Positions 1 through 5,910 of a stretch of 9,012 bases of DNA are shown here, piece by piece. Position 1 is the first letter of the stretch. Each line of letters opens with the position of its first letter. The stretch is from Oscillospiraceae bacterium. GTDB taxonomy: Bacteria; Bacillota; Clostridia; Oscillospirales; Ruminococcaceae. The stretch spans positions 1 through 9,012 of the forward strand of contig JAEDLR010000071.1 of the NCBI GenBank assembly GCA_016295145.1. The letters run 5' to 3'. Both the position numbers and the translations under genes were made by a program. The notes under the pieces are model-generated. The model searched no databases, had not been told where the DNA came from, and saw only the letters and a list, made by a program, of their open reading frames with translations.

Positions 1-307
1 GCGGGAATGCGTCTACCGCTGCAGCTATATTCATGCGCAGGTACAGGATGCGCGATCGCTTGCCTCTGTCATCGGTGAGGAGGAACTTTCCGACCTTGAC
101 CGCAGATATCTGGAATTTGGCAAACTGTTTGAAACCAGATTTCTTGCACAAGGACCTACCGAAGAACGTAGCATCGAACAAACATTGGATCTGGGGTGGC
201 TGCTACTTTCCGTACTGCCGGAATCGGCACTTGACCGCATTGATGAAACCATGCGCAAGAAACACTATATCCCCAATGCGATGCAGCGTCTTTGCGGGAA
301 GGAGTGA
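1..307 (+). CDS. ntpB: V-type ATP synthase subunit B, C-terminal fragment
   Basis: This is the last 101 codons of a gene whose start lies before the window; the reading frame begins at base 2 and ends with TGA at 305-307. Subunit B is the non-catalytic nucleotide-site subunit of the A3B3 head of V/A-type ATP synthases and couples ATP chemistry to H+ or Na+ movement at the membrane. The fragment carries the family's helical C-terminal signature: a stretch reading ARSLASVIGEEELSDLDRRY, then LEFGKLFETRF, then RSIEQTLDLGWLLLSVLP near the end. The A and B Walker motifs lie upstream and cannot be checked. The next gene is subunit D, which matches the usual order ...A-B-D at the end of ntp operons. 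The D ribosome binding site sits inside the last codons of this gene, so the two are probably translationally coupled. I am confident of the identity; the symbol follows Enterococcus usage (atpB is also used). Confidence 0.93.
   Translation, partial: RECVYRCSYIHAQVQDARSLASVIGEEELSDLDRRYLEFGKLFETRFLAQGPTEERSIEQTLDLGWLLLSVLPESALDRIDETMRKKHYIPNAMQRLCGKE
300..304 (+). promoter_or_regulatory. Ribosome binding site of ntpD inside the end of ntpB
   Basis: AGGAG lies 9 nt before the ATG at 314 and overlaps the last two sense codons of subunit B. It favours the start at 314 over the in-frame ATG at 320, which would leave 15 nt. An ATG at 307 is out of frame. Confidence 0.7.
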
Positions 308-313
308 TGCCCC

Positions 314-928
314 ATGGCAATGCCGATCATCCCAACCAAAGGCAATCTGATGGCGGCAAAACGCTCGCTGGCACTGTGTAAACTCGGTTATGACCTGATG
401 GATCGCAAACGCAATGTTTTGACGAGAGAACTGATGCAACTAGTCGAACAGGCAAAGTCGCTGCGCGACTCCATACAGAACATTTATGTTGAGGCGTATG
501 CCATGCTGCAAAATGCTAATATCACGCTGGGTGTGATTGAACCCTTTGCAAACTGCGTGCCGATCGACCACAATATTACAATTCACACGCGCACTGTCAT
601 GGGTGTGGAGATTCCTACCGTAGAGCATACGCCTGACGATCCGCTGATTCCCTACGGTTTTTTCAACACGAATATTGAACTGGATATCGCTTATACGGCT
701 TTTTGTAAAGTGCGTGATATTACTTTGCAACTTGCTTCCGTCGATAACGGTGTATATCGTCTGGCAGGTGCCATTGCTGCAACACAAAAGCGCGCCAACG
801 CGCTGAAGAATATCCTGATACCGCGCTATACTGAGACCATTCGCATTATTTCAGATCATCTGGAAGAAAAAGAGCGCGAAGAGTTTACGCGCATGAAAAT
901 GATAAAGACAAGGAAAAATCTTCGCTGA
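314..928 (+). CDS. ntpD: V-type ATP synthase subunit D
   Basis: This complete 204-residue gene encodes the central-stalk subunit D, the coiled-coil rotor shaft that turns inside the A3B3 head and links it to subunit F and the membrane ring. The length is normal for the family (about 200-210 residues). The N-terminus has the family hallmark IPTKGNLMAAKRSL (about residues 5-18), followed by a long helix to about residue 75. A central, less helical part around residues 85-120 includes GVEIPTVEH. The C-terminal helix includes RLAGAIAATQKRANALKNIL (about residues 148-167) and ends in a charged EEKEREEFTRMKMIKTRK segment. It starts 6 nt after the ntpB stop with a good ribosome binding site. It appears to be the last gene of the ATPase operon, since a terminator follows about 175 nt later and the next gene is convergent. 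Confidence 0.95.
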   Translation: MAMPIIPTKGNLMAAKRSLALCKLGYDLMDRKRNVLTRELMQLVEQAKSLRDSIQNIYVEAYAMLQNANITLGVIEPFANCVPIDHNITIHTRTVMGVEIPTVEHTPDDPLIPYGFFNTNIELDIAYTAFCKVRDITLQLASVDNGVYRLAGAIAATQKRANALKNILIPRYTETIRIISDHLEEKEREEFTRMKMIKTRKNLR

Positions 929-940
929 GGATCGGTCATC

Positions 941-1027
941 ATGAAAGCGCAGCGCAAACAATATGCAAAGAAGACATTGACGCATATTGATCGTTTTGGA
1001 AGGCAGTCTGTGGGTGTGCCTTTTTGA
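941..1027 (+). CDS. Possible 28-residue basic peptide after ntpD
   Basis: An ATG at 941 opens a 28-codon frame ending in TGA at 1025-1027. GAGG at 927-930 overlaps the ntpD stop codon and lies 10 nt before the ATG, so translation coupled to ntpD is possible. The predicted peptide begins MKAQRKQYAKKTLTH; it is rich in Lys, Arg and Gln, has one acidic residue and no membrane segment. I do not recognise it. A frame this short can easily arise by chance, so the only support is position and the weak Shine-Dalgarno match. The rest of 929-1100 shows no other gene. Confidence 0.2.
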   Translation: MKAQRKQYAKKTLTHIDRFGRQSVGVPF

Positions 1028-1101
1028 AAAACGTTTCTCCATTCACTGGGTGAAGCATTTTGGCAAATTTTGATGGATGCACGAAGCGAATATGTATAGC
1101 A

Positions 1102-1139
1102 AAGCCCCGAAGCAGTTGACAATCATTGCTTCGGGGCTT
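1102..1139. terminator. Bidirectional rho-independent-type terminator between convergent operons
   Basis: AAGCCCCGAAGCA (1102-1114) pairs perfectly over 13 bp with TGCTTCGGGGCTT (1127-1139). The 12-nt loop could shrink to 8 nt by a further G-T and T-A pair. On the + strand it is followed by a moderately T-rich run (CTATTCTTG); on the - strand by TTGCTATACATA. The T-tracts are imperfect, but the GC-rich stem placed between the ends of ntpD (928) and the VanY-like gene (1168) fits termination of both transcripts. Confidence 0.88.
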
Positions 1140-1167
1140 CTATTCTTGTGAAATCGTGTGCAGTCTT

Positions 1168-2139
1168 TTATGAATTTGCATTTTGAATGCAGATGATATA
1201 GCCGCCCTGATTATCGCCGGAAACGGTAATGGGCAGATTTTTGGGAACAGTGACTTCTGTCATACCACCGCCCTCGGCAGCAGGTACATAATACACAGTA
1301 TAGTTCCCATTGTTTGCAGTGATGCTCAGGGGTGCATCTGCACCATGGGCGGTGCGCAGCAGCTCCAGATATTCTTCCAGACACAGATTCTGCTGGGTCA
1401 TATACTGCGCATGGGGAATCCCCACATAACGGTAATGCCAAACCTGCTGTTCCACGCCTGTCTGCTCAGTTTTTTCAGCAGTATAACGCTGCACAAAACC
1501 GTACTCAGCGCAATGGGATTGCAGCCACCCATAATTTCCATTGGGTTGATACGGCGAATGCGTACCGCTTGTTTCATCCCACAGGGCAAGATCTATGGAA
1601 AGCCCACTCGCACGCTCCGGCATAGATACCTGGTAGGCAGCTGCTTTCGGCGTTTCAGTTGTGGCATAGATCATGACATTGCCAAGACTGGTCGCTGCAT
1701 AAAAATCATTGAACATCCGTATGAGATCATTGGACATACTTTTTGAGATTTGCAGGCTGCGCGTTGGCAGACGGAAATTTGCGTAATTCAGTTCGGAGAA
1801 CGCCACAAGCGCACTTTGCCCCTGCCAATGCAATGTTTCATTGACGAGCACCAGAGAACCAGTGTACACTTCGGATCCAAGCAGCGTCAGCTTCGGCAGA
1901 TTTTCATCGGGATTGGAGGTAGTGGTGGTCGTTGTGGTCGTACTGGTCTGATGATCAGGCGTAGTGGGCGGTAATGAAGTGCCGTATGGATCAATGCTCG
2001 AATTGGTCTGCACGATGAGCTGACCGTTTTGACCACGCCAATCATGATAGGCACGACGGATGAAATCTGCTGCAAAAATCAGGAAAATAATCACCGACAG
2101 AATTACGGCAATGCGTCCGTAATCAATGCGTCTAGCCAT
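1168..2139 (-). CDS. VanY-like M15B family protein, probably catalytically inactive
   Basis: This 323-residue protein is predicted to be anchored in the membrane with its domain outside. Residues 1-9 are basic, residues 10-24 form one hydrophobic segment, and a Pro/Thr linker with eight consecutive Thr (67-74) follows. The part from about 105 to 260 matches D-Ala-D-Ala carboxypeptidases of the VanY/M15B type: PERASGLSIDL (174-184) aligns with the SxHxxGxAxD zinc motif, GWLQ...YGFVQRYTAEK...TG (204-228) with the mid-domain signature, and QQVWHYRYVG (231-240) with the ExWHxRYVG motif. Asp183 and His235 are kept. The first zinc His is Arg176 (CGT at 1612-1614 on the reverse strand) and the catalytic Glu is Gln232 (CAG at 1444-1446), so peptidase activity is doubtful. 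A C-terminal beta-rich extension of about 60 residues (YTVYYVPA ... ITVSGDNQGGYII) follows. The gene starts 15 nt after plsC with a strong ribosome binding site and is the last gene of the array. The fold call is secure; the loss of function is inferred from the residues. Confidence 0.85.
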   Translation of the reverse strand: MARRIDYGRIAVILSVIIFLIFAADFIRRAYHDWRGQNGQLIVQTNSSIDPYGTSLPPTTPDHQTSTTTTTTTTSNPDENLPKLTLLGSEVYTGSLVLVNETLHWQGQSALVAFSELNYANFRLPTRSLQISKSMSNDLIRMFNDFYAATSLGNVMIYATTETPKAAAYQVSMPERASGLSIDLALWDETSGTHSPYQPNGNYGWLQSHCAEYGFVQRYTAEKTEQTGVEQQVWHYRYVGIPHAQYMTQQNLCLEEYLELLRTAHGADAPLSITANNGNYTVYYVPAAEGGGMTEVTVPKNLPITVSGDNQGGYIICIQNANS

Positions 2140-2149
2140 GAGATATGCA

Positions 2150-2156
2150 CTCCTTT
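2150..2156 (-). promoter_or_regulatory. Ribosome binding site of the VanY-like gene, overlapping the plsC stop
   Basis: On the reverse strand AAAGGAG ends 10 nt before the ATG at 2139. Its first two bases belong to the TAA stop of plsC (2157-2155), so ribosomes ending plsC translation finish on this site. This supports the chosen start and translational coupling. Confidence 0.75.
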
Positions 2157-2793
2157 AAACTTCCGATGTTTTTTCGGGGATGTCTGCCTGTTCCTCCTCA
2201 AGCGGCAGCAAAGCTGCAACCGCACTGTGCATTTCGGTACGGATCCGACGCAAATCACGAGGATTCGGTTCGGTAAGCGGCGCATCCACCAGATGCAGTG
2301 GTTTTCCGTATGTGACGGTAATACGGCTGCGGAAATGCAGCTTACCCTCATACTGCACCGATACAGGCACCACATCTGCGCCTGCCTGTGCAACAATATA
2401 TGCAGCCCCCGACTTGAATCTTCCGAGCTTGCCATCTTTTGAGCGTGTGCCCTCCGGGAAGATCAAGCCGTTTTTTCCCTGTTTCAGGCGCATGGTAAGT
2501 TCATCCAATGGCGAAAGATCCCCGCTGCCACGGTCAATGGCAATGGCTCCCAACGCCGTAATGATTTTTTCAAACAGCTTATTTTTGAAAAGCTCTTGCT
2601 TGGCAATGAAGCAGAACTGCTGCTTCGGAACAAGCAACGGAATCAGCACTGGGTCTGCATTACTACGATGATTGCTCACAAACAAATAACCACCCTGCTG
2701 CGGTATGTTTTCTTTGCCCTCGGCGTGAATGGAAAAGCAAAGATGCATAATCGGGCGCACCACAACCAGTGCAAAATTATAAAATTTACTCAT
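2155..2793 (-). CDS. plsC: 1-acyl-sn-glycerol-3-phosphate acyltransferase (PlsC family)
   Basis: This enzyme transfers an acyl chain to position 2 of lysophosphatidic acid, giving phosphatidic acid at the inner face of the membrane. With the start at 2793 it has 212 residues, normal for the family. All four acyltransferase motifs are visible: NHRSNAD (41-47, catalytic His42 and Asp47), GAIAIDR (82-88), FPEGTRS (112-118) and VVPVSV (141-146). A hydrophobic N-terminal stretch (about 4-22) may associate with the membrane. I chose the ATG at 2793 rather than the in-frame ATG at 2880 because the longer version adds 29 residues coded within cmk and unlike the family. The start overlaps the cmk stop by 8 nt (ATGAGTAA), with GGAAG a few bases upstream, so translation is probably coupled. 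The cmk-plsC pair is common in Clostridia. Other acyl-glycerophosphate substrates cannot be excluded. Confidence 0.93.
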   Translation of the reverse strand: MSKFYNFALVVVRPIMHLCFSIHAEGKENIPQQGGYLFVSNHRSNADPVLIPLLVPKQQFCFIAKQELFKNKLFEKIITALGAIAIDRGSGDLSPLDELTMRLKQGKNGLIFPEGTRSKDGKLGRFKSGAAYIVAQAGADVVPVSVQYEGKLHFRSRITVTYGKPLHLVDAPLTEPNPRDLRRIRTEMHSAVAALLPLEEEQADIPEKTSEV

Positions 2794-3472
2794 TGGCTTC
2801 CAGACGCTCCTTACAAATACGATACAATGCTTCCAAGGATTCTTCCAAATCATAAGATGTGGTATCCAACAGCACCGCATCCTCAGCCTGTTTCAAGGGT
2901 GCGATGGCGCGTGTGGAATCCTGATGGTCACGCTGTATCACATCTGCCAGCACAGTTGAATAATCGGGGGCTGATTCACCCATTTTTTCGCAAAGCTCGA
3001 TGTGTCTGCGCTTGGCACGCTCCTCTGGGGAAGCAGTCAGAAAGATCTTGACATGGGCATTTGGCAGCACCACGGTGCCGATATCTCTGCCATCCATCAC
3101 CACCGATTGCCGCTTGGCAAGCTGCTGCTGCAAATCAAACAGAAATGCGCGCACCTCGGGCACCGCTGACACTCGGGAAGCTGCCATGGAAACCGCATCT
3201 GTGCGGATTTTTTCGGAGACATCCATATCATTGATATAGACACGTTGCACGCCATGCTCGTAGCGCAATGCAATATGGATGCAAGGCAGATGCGAAATAA
3301 TCTCCTCCATGGGCATTAGCTGATTCAGCAGTGCGTAATAGGCAATCGCGCGGTACATGGCACCAGTATCCACATACACGAACCCGAGACGCTCGGCGAG
3401 CTTACGGGCAAGGGTACTTTTTCCTGCACCTGCAGGGCCATCGATGGCAATATTGTAAATCCTATCTGACAT
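2786..3472 (-). CDS. cmk: Cytidylate kinase (CMP/dCMP kinase)
   Basis: This cytoplasmic enzyme phosphorylates CMP and dCMP with ATP, recycling the CMP released in phospholipid synthesis and RNA decay. The 228 residues match the usual length of about 220-230. The P-loop GPAGAGKST is at 12-20. The nucleotide-binding motif DTGAMYRA is at 35-42, the conserved GRDIGTVV at 128-135 and the lid motif RDHQDSTR at 181-188. The insert of about 40 residues that marks bacterial CMP kinases is present between about 60 and 100. The ribosome binding site GGAGG (3480-3484) lies 7 nt before the ATG. The gene is 26 nt after the flavoprotein gene and overlaps plsC by 8 nt. Its position next to a phospholipid enzyme fits CMP recycling from CDP-diacylglycerol reactions, although the pairing may only reflect operon inheritance. 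Confidence 0.97.
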   Translation of the reverse strand: MSDRIYNIAIDGPAGAGKSTLARKLAERLGFVYVDTGAMYRAIAYYALLNQLMPMEEIISHLPCIHIALRYEHGVQRVYINDMDVSEKIRTDAVSMAASRVSAVPEVRAFLFDLQQQLAKRQSVVMDGRDIGTVVLPNAHVKIFLTASPEERAKRRHIELCEKMGESAPDYSTVLADVIQRDHQDSTRAIAPLKQAEDAVLLDTTSYDLEESLEALYRICKERLEANE

Positions 3473-3479
3473 CTCAAAT

Positions 3480-3484
3480 CCTCC
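3480..3484 (-). promoter_or_regulatory. Ribosome binding site of cmk
   Basis: GGAGG on the reverse strand, 7 nt before the ATG at 3472, inside the 26-nt gap after the flavoprotein gene. Confidence 0.75.
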
Positions 3485-3498
3485 AAGTTTCGTATCAC

Positions 3499-4719
3499 TT
3501 ATATTGCACAGCCTGCGACATAGCCCGTTGCAAAGGCAATTTGCAGGTTATAACCGCCTGTGTAGGCATCCACATCCAGCAGCTCCCCAGCAAAAAAAAG
3601 GCCCCTACACAGCTTGGATTCCATCGTTTTTGGGGACACTTCTTTCACTGATACACCGCCTCTTGTGATGATGGCTTCGGCAATGGGACGCATACTTCGG
3701 CAATGCAAGGGCAACGCTTTGACGATTGCCCCCAATTGCTGCCGTTGCGCTTTCGTTACATTGTTGACGCGCAAATCCGGAGAGATTGCGGCAAGCTCCA
3801 GTACAATGGGAATCAGGGAAGAAGGCAGCAGCTTTTGCAGCGTATTGGCAAGGATGCGATTGGGAGATTCGGCAAAATCACGCTGAATCCGCAAGTCAAG
3901 CTGCTCTGCGCTCAGGGCAGGCTTCATGTCAATGAACAGGCTGTATTCCGAGGCACAACGCGCATCCATCATTGCGCTTGCCGACAGAACAAGGGGACCG
4001 GACACACCGAAATGCGTAAACAGCATCTCCCCCTGCTCGCTGTAGCAGACAGCGTTCCCTCGCTTTACGGTAAGCAGCACATTTTTCAGCGAGAGCCCAC
4101 TCATACGGGCAGGATACTCCTCCACGGTAACGATGGGTACGAGGGACGGCTGTGGGGATACAATGCTGTGCCCTGCCATTTTTGCCAGACGGTAGCCATC
4201 GCCGCAAGAACCGGTTCGCGGATAGGATGCACCGCCTGTTGCAAGCAAAACCGATTGGGCATAGAAAGACTTCTCGCCGCTTTTTACACCAATGCAGGCA
4301 CCCTCCTGCAAGATCAGAGCATCTACACGGGCGCGCTCGGTGCGCACGCCTGCCTGCCGCATGGCAGAAAGCAGCGCGTTGACAATATCCGCGGCATGGT
4401 CGCTTTGCGGAAACACACGCCTACCACGCTCGACCTTTAGCGGCACACCCTCCTGCTCAAAAAAAGCCATCACATCTTCGGGCATACACTGCGAAAAGGC
4501 AGAGTAGAGAAAACGGCTGTTGCGCGGAATATTCGCCATCAGGGTATCCATATCACAGGCGTTGGTGACATTACAGCGTCCCTTACCTGTAATCGAAAGC
4601 TTATGTCCCAGTCGATCATTGCCATCCAGAAGCAGTACTTTTCTGCCTAGCCTTGCTGCGGTAATGGCGGCATAACAGCCTGCCGCACCGCCGCCGACTA
4701 CAATCGCATCAGCTGTCAT
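3499..4719 (-). CDS. YhiN/HI0933-type FAD-dependent oxidoreductase
   Basis: This 406-residue flavoprotein belongs to the HI0933/YhiN group (often labelled aminoacetone oxidase family FAD-binding enzyme). Its physiological substrate is not firmly known. Visible motifs are the Rossmann FAD site VVGGGAAG (7-14), the family signature SITGKGRCNVTN (42-53), RVFPQSDHAADIV (101-113), LLATGGASYPRTG (158-170), LFTHFGVSGP (233-242), ITRGGVSVKEV (351-361), and the C-terminal FAD-contact motif GLFFAGELLDVDAYTGGYNLQ (373-393). The length matches the family's usual 390-420. The ATG at 4719 lies 11 nt inside the DUF3006 gene. There is no clear Shine-Dalgarno sequence before it, so translation probably depends on ribosomes arriving from the upstream gene. 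Genes of this family often stand just before cmk in Clostridia. Assignment to the family is firm; a reaction should not be inferred from the common database name. Confidence 0.92.
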   Translation of the reverse strand: MTADAIVVGGGAAGCYAAITAARLGRKVLLLDGNDRLGHKLSITGKGRCNVTNACDMDTLMANIPRNSRFLYSAFSQCMPEDVMAFFEQEGVPLKVERGRRVFPQSDHAADIVNALLSAMRQAGVRTERARVDALILQEGACIGVKSGEKSFYAQSVLLATGGASYPRTGSCGDGYRLAKMAGHSIVSPQPSLVPIVTVEEYPARMSGLSLKNVLLTVKRGNAVCYSEQGEMLFTHFGVSGPLVLSASAMMDARCASEYSLFIDMKPALSAEQLDLRIQRDFAESPNRILANTLQKLLPSSLIPIVLELAAISPDLRVNNVTKAQRQQLGAIVKALPLHCRSMRPIAEAIITRGGVSVKEVSPKTMESKLCRGLFFAGELLDVDAYTGGYNLQIAFATGYVAGCAI

Positions 4720-4939
4720 GTTGCATCAGGCGATGAAACCGCCCAGCGGCAAGTCTGCGGCGTGCCTCGGTTGCTGCTGTATCGACCTGCCAGCCGCTTT
4801 CTGTTTGATACAGCACATCACCTGCGCGAACGGCGAGTCCCAACGCCTGCACAGGCATACTACGGTATGTAATTGCATCAGTGCTGTCGGTGATCTCCAG
4901 CACGGCGATGCCGTCCTCAACGCGTTCTACCAGAATCAT
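4709..4939 (-). CDS. DUF3006 domain protein
   Basis: This 76-residue protein resembles the DUF3006 family, small proteins of unknown function often coded next to ComEC-like metallo-beta-lactamase genes. The family pattern is visible: an N-terminal beta region ILVERVEDGIAVLEI (2-16), a turn, then RAGDVLYQTESGWQVD (38-53), then a charged helix TEARRRLAAGRFHRLM (57-72) where DUF3006 members usually carry a Lys/Arg/Glu-rich helix. It has no signal peptide or membrane segment. I chose the ATG at 4939 over the adjacent GTG at 4942 because it sits 7 nt from the strong AAAGGAGG, against 4 nt for the GTG. The start shares one base with the stop of the upstream metallo-beta-lactamase gene (TGATG), and the end overlaps the flavoprotein start by 11 nt. 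Family assignment is from the pattern and neighbourhood, not a search. Confidence 0.78.
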   Translation of the reverse strand: MILVERVEDGIAVLEITDSTDAITYRSMPVQALGLAVRAGDVLYQTESGWQVDTAATEARRRLAAGRFHRLMQHDS

Positions 4940-5910
4940 CACCCTGCCTCCTTTCTGTCCTCATCTGCCTGATAGTGTATCGTTACCATCAATTTCGTAC
5001 CGTCGGATGAAAACATCACATCGCCGTCGGTATCTGTACGGAACACCTGATCGGTATATGCACCAATCCGCTTCAGGCATTGCACGGATGGGTGGCCATA
5101 ATCATTTTCAGTGCCAACGGGAATCATGACACACTGGGGTTGCGCTGCAGCCAGAAATGCATCACAACTGGAAGAATTGCTGCCATGATGCGCACACTTC
5201 AATACATCTACTGGTTGGATCAGCCCTTGTCTGACAAACTCACGCTCCGATTTTGCAGACAGATCACCGCAGAATAAAAAGCTGATCTCGTTATGGTCGA
5301 TTCTGCAAAGCAGGGAACAGTCGTTCAAATCGGTATATGCACTGTTATCCACCGAAAGGAAGGTCAGCACCGCATCATCTAAAACAAGCGTATCACCACA
5401 TTGCGGAATACGAACCGTTGCATCCGATGCTTCCATGGCATCCATAAAATCAAAGAAATATGCGGATGTTGGCATCAACGCATCGGGAACATCGCACAGA
5501 TACAGCGTGCCAACGGGCATCTCCGCAAGCACGGTGATCAGACCGCCAAAATGGTCATAGTGGGGATGCGAATTGATGATATAATCCAGTTTTTGGACAC
5601 CGATGGCGTGGAGCATACGCACAAGCCGGTCGCCATTGTCGCTCTCACCGCCGTCAAGCAGGACATTACAGGATGCGGTGCGAATGAGAAAAGCATCGCC
5701 CTGCCCAACATCCAGCATATACACACGCATTTCGTCGGGTTGCATGGGTTTGTCGGTTGGCAAGGTGCAATACCATATGACAGTCGCAACCAAAAAAATC
5801 AGCAGGCACTCAATTATTTGGGCGATTTTCTTCGCGTTTTGTGCGTTTTTGCGCTGTTGATTCGGCTTCGACCGCCACCGCCCTTGGCGTGTGTTGTTTC
5901 TGCGTTCCAT
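4939..5910 (-). CDS. Membrane-anchored ComEC-like metallo-beta-lactamase fold hydrolase
   Basis: This 323-residue protein has a very basic N-terminus (1-31), one membrane segment (about 32-50), and a metallo-beta-lactamase domain resembling the C-terminal domain of the DNA-uptake protein ComEC. The charge pattern puts the domain outside the cell (inference). Motifs are VYMLDVGQGDAFLIR (63-77), LLDGGES (84-90), NSHPHYDHFGG (113-123, metal ligands His115, His117, Asp119 and probably His120), FCGDLS (213-218, Asp216), AHHGSNSS (240-247) and YGHPS (271-275, His273). All expected metal ligands are present, so it is probably active, perhaps on a phosphodiester. It has no ComEC channel domain and is a stand-alone enzyme. 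The start at 5910 lies 97 nt inside the radical SAM gene. No other ATG occurs until residue 56, which would delete the membrane segment, and AAAGGA (5922-5927) lies 11 nt upstream. The gene ends on the DUF3006 start. Confidence 0.88.
   Translation of the reverse strand: MERRNNTRQGRWRSKPNQQRKNAQNAKKIAQIIECLLIFLVATVIWYCTLPTDKPMQPDEMRVYMLDVGQGDAFLIRTASCNVLLDGGESDNGDRLVRMLHAIGVQKLDYIINSHPHYDHFGGLITVLAEMPVGTLYLCDVPDALMPTSAYFFDFMDAMEASDATVRIPQCGDTLVLDDAVLTFLSVDNSAYTDLNDCSLLCRIDHNEISFLFCGDLSAKSEREFVRQGLIQPVDVLKCAHHGSNSSSCDAFLAAAQPQCVMIPVGTENDYGHPSVQCLKRIGAYTDQVFRTDTDGDVMFSSDGTKLMVTIHYQADEDRKEAG
4947..4954 (-). promoter_or_regulatory. Ribosome binding site deciding the DUF3006 start
   Basis: AAAGGAGG on the reverse strand, one of the strongest such sites in the window. 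It lies 7 nt before the ATG at 4939 and 4 nt before the GTG at 4942, which favours the ATG. It is wholly inside the end of the metallo-beta-lactamase gene. Confidence 0.75.

Noticed and set aside
851..1122. Two - strand open frames opposite the end of ntpD and the intergenic region
   Set aside because: They overlap ntpD antisense, run into the terminator hairpin, lack recognisable domains, and have no convincing ribosome binding site.
1915..1941. GGT/GTGGTC-like repetitive tract as a tandem repeat or phase-variable locus
   Set aside because: It encodes the run of eight Thr with mixed synonymous codons, so it is a protein linker rather than a perfect nucleotide repeat prone to slippage.
2794..2880. 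29-codon N-terminal extension of plsC from the ATG at 2880
   Set aside because: The added residues are cmk coding sequence read in another frame and do not resemble PlsC N-termini; the ATG at 2793 overlaps the cmk stop in the usual ATGAGTAA manner.
3703..4440. Long + strand open frame (245 codons) opposite the flavoprotein gene
   Set aside because: It lies wholly antisense to a gene with clear family motifs, and its translation has no recognisable domain or plausible composition. Similar antisense frames at 2029-2442, 5401-6030, 6423-7088 and 7212-7700 were rejected for the same reason.
4940..4942. GTG start for the DUF3006 gene
   Set aside because: It is only 4 nt from the strong Shine-Dalgarno site, whereas the next codon, ATG, has a 7-nt spacing.
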